The translations under genes were made by a program, and so were the position numbers. The notes beneath the pieces are model-generated. The model did no database searches. It saw only the letters and a list, made by a program, of their open reading frames with translations, and had not been told where the DNA came from. A stretch of 64,000 bases of DNA from NCBI GenBank assembly GCA_016287975.1, contig JAEEXV010000170.1:1-64000 (forward strand), given 5' to 3'. Below are positions 62,732-64,000 of this stretch, piece by piece (the stretch's first letter is position 1; each line of letters starts with the position of its first letter). This stretch comes from Lentisphaeria bacterium (GTDB taxonomy: Bacteria > Verrucomicrobiota > Lentisphaeria > Oligosphaerales > Oligosphaeraceae).

Positions 62732-63793
62732 ATGAGAGCCGCCAAATCCATCCGCCCGTTTCATCTGCTGTGCCTCTTTTGCAGGATCGGCCGAGGCGCG
62801 CCGCTGGCGCTGGAACACGGCGGGAGGATCGAAGAACTCCTGGCGTTCGTCAGGGAGCGCCCCGAGGCGATGCTGGAGTTGAACTGCAACTGCGCCAGCG
62901 TCTACTCCGTCCAGAATCCAGGGCGGGGGGATGACGTCGGCGGCCCGCTCCTGAACCAGCGGCGTGACCTCAGGATCCTCCGCCTGCTCGGCATGACGCC
63001 AGGGCAGGCCAAGCCCGCGGCCGATCTGGTGGAGCAGGTCGCCGATGTCATCAAGACCACCGAGGGGCTGTGCGGAGGCGGCTGCGGAAGCGCGTGGCGC
63101 GGCTGCCCCTATGCCGACAAGGGATACTTCGAGCAGTCGTGCAGGGAACCGTACGGCGCCCTGGTGATGGCGCGGCCGCCCGCGGAAACCCGCGCCGAGA
63201 CGAAGCGGGCTTCCGCCGCGGCGACGGCCTCCTGCGCCACGCTCAGGATTCGGCCGCATCATCTGCTGTGCATGTCCTGCTTCTATGGGCGTGGAGTGAT
63301 TTGCGGCAACCTGAAGCCCATCCAGGAGGACAATCTGTTCGAGGCGATTCGCCGAATGCAGGAGAATCCCGACATCCCGGTGGAACTCGTCGAGGGATGC
63401 TGCATGATCTGCCCGCCATGCCCGAGAAACCAAAAGCCAGGCAACCTCTGCCTTGGCGGCGGCATGGCGCTGCGGGATGAACTGAAGGATCTGGAGGTGC
63501 TCTACAGGCTGGGAATGGGCTACGGCGAAGTGCGCCCCGCCAGGGAACTCCTGCGCGCGCTCTTCCGCGCGGTGCCGAACCTCCATGCCATCTGCTCCTT
63601 TGGCGTGGAGCCCGACGCCAACGGGACGCCGTGCCAGACGAACGAGTGGAGGCCTTGCGCCAGCCTCTCGGATCGACCGCAGAGCGGCGAGGCCGCCTAT
63701 CGCATCGCACGCCTCCACAACCTCGGAATCGCCGAGGGGGCCAAGGAGACTGCGGACTGCGGCAGGCGTTCTGGCGAATGCCTGAATCCGTGA
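62732..63793 (+). CDS. Duplicated DUF1284-like cysteine-rich protein
   Basis: 353 residues. Two halves each open with the DUF1284-type motif: RPFHLLCLFCRIGRG at about 8 and RPHHLLCMSCFYGRG at about 172, each followed by a helix and a cysteine cluster (LNCNCAS, and CCMICPPCPR). Up to about 25 Cys in all suggest Fe-S or zinc binding. The function of the family is unknown. The duplication of the domain is unusual, as the known family is about 140 residues. AAGGGA lies nine bases before the ATG. The 62463-62731 gap before it has an AT-rich promoter patch at about 62529-62558. Confidence 0.6.
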   Translation: MRAAKSIRPFHLLCLFCRIGRGAPLALEHGGRIEELLAFVRERPEAMLELNCNCASVYSVQNPGRGDDVGGPLLNQRRDLRILRLLGMTPGQAKPAADLVEQVADVIKTTEGLCGGGCGSAWRGCPYADKGYFEQSCREPYGALVMARPPAETRAETKRASAAATASCATLRIRPHHLLCMSCFYGRGVICGNLKPIQEDNLFEAIRRMQENPDIPVELVEGCCMICPPCPRNQKPGNLCLGGGMALRDELKDLEVLYRLGMGYGEVRPARELLRALFRAVPNLHAICSFGVEPDANGTPCQTNEWRPCASLSDRPQSGEAAYRIARLHNLGIAEGAKETADCGRRSGECLNP

Positions 63794-64000
63794 TTTTTTC
63801 CCCTGGCGGCGCGGGCTTCCCCCAGGGAAGAGTGGCCTCTCCCGCCATCGGCGGGGTTTCCGTCCCGCCATCGGGCGTCGACGCCGCGTGCGGCGTCGCG
63901 GGATGTCTTTCAAGTCATGTTTTGTGCGCGCAGACGGTCGAATCCGGAACGCTTCCCAAAGAGGGTCGGTAACAGCCCCCCATAATACAGAACACGCGAG
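63794..64000. other. Window end, repeat fragment
   Basis: No gene is seen. GCTTCCCAAAGAGGGTCGGT (63951-63970) resembles the end of the dispersed repeat at 38812, so another module boundary may begin at the right edge. Confidence 0.4.

Overview
The window looks like a piece of a Lentisphaerota (Victivallales-like) chromosome. The evidence is the high GC content and three short pseudopilins starting with the [24 protein letters not shown] type of N-terminus. They sit among glycoside hydrolases, FAD-dependent oxidoreductases and Gfo/Idh/MocA dehydrogenases, a layout typical of that phylum. This assignment is inference from sequence style, not from a marker gene.

The left ~39 kb is an accessory island built of modules. 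(1) 0.4-8.0 kb, minus strand: a three-gene operon encoding a single-chain beta/beta-prime RNA polymerase of about 1750 residues with all catalytic motifs, a small protein whose layout matches sigma-54 (RpoN), and a sigma-54-activator-like AAA+ ATPase. Together these look like a dedicated, self-contained transcription apparatus. (2) 8.6-16.5 kb, plus strand: a DHH-DHHA1 phosphoesterase overlapping a five-domain protein (Csx3-like ring-nuclease folds, P-loop NTPase, cytidine deaminase, nucleotidyltransferase-like, OB-like), then a vWA-NYN nuclease fusion, a YegI-like protein kinase, and a Csx1/TM1812-type CARF-HEPN ribonuclease. There is no Cas10 and no CRISPR array. (3) 17.1-27.5 kb: a three-gene unit of unknown function (17069, 18199, 19074), two DUF3800-like/helical-repeat proteins (one per strand) and a membrane-anchored Schlafen-AlbA_2 protein. 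(4) 28.1-38.7 kb: a TerY/YegL-like vWA protein, a PP2C phosphatase with a C-terminal membrane anchor, a small membrane protein, a membrane J-domain protein, a third DUF3800-like protein and a large patatin-like phospholipase fusion.

The modules are separated by dispersed repeats. Two ~140-bp inverted copies of one repeat bracket 30.6-38.95 kb. Two ~81-nt copies of a tRNA-Ala/tmRNA-like sequence ending in encoded CCA precede the genes at 28.2 and 30.9 kb. Three leaders share a two-part motif with invariant spacing. The same protein families recur as diverged paralogues, as expected for a fast-evolving conflict or stress-response locus. Kinase, phosphatase, vWA, nucleotide-sensor nuclease, patatin and Schlafen-type genes all fit that reading.

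The right ~25 kb (39.1-64 kb) looks like ordinary chromosome. It holds bioB and panD, a zinc-responsive ArsR repressor with a CDF exporter, two Gfo/Idh/MocA dehydrogenases, a YetA-like secreted enzyme, an AraC regulator, two FAD-dependent oxidoreductases, three pseudopilins, a very large GH42-like secreted protein, a TIM-barrel glycosidase-like protein, a secreted parallel beta-helix protein and a duplicated DUF1284-like cysteine-rich protein. Together these suggest plant or host polysaccharide use. Domain calls are from motif reading by eye; no database search was run.
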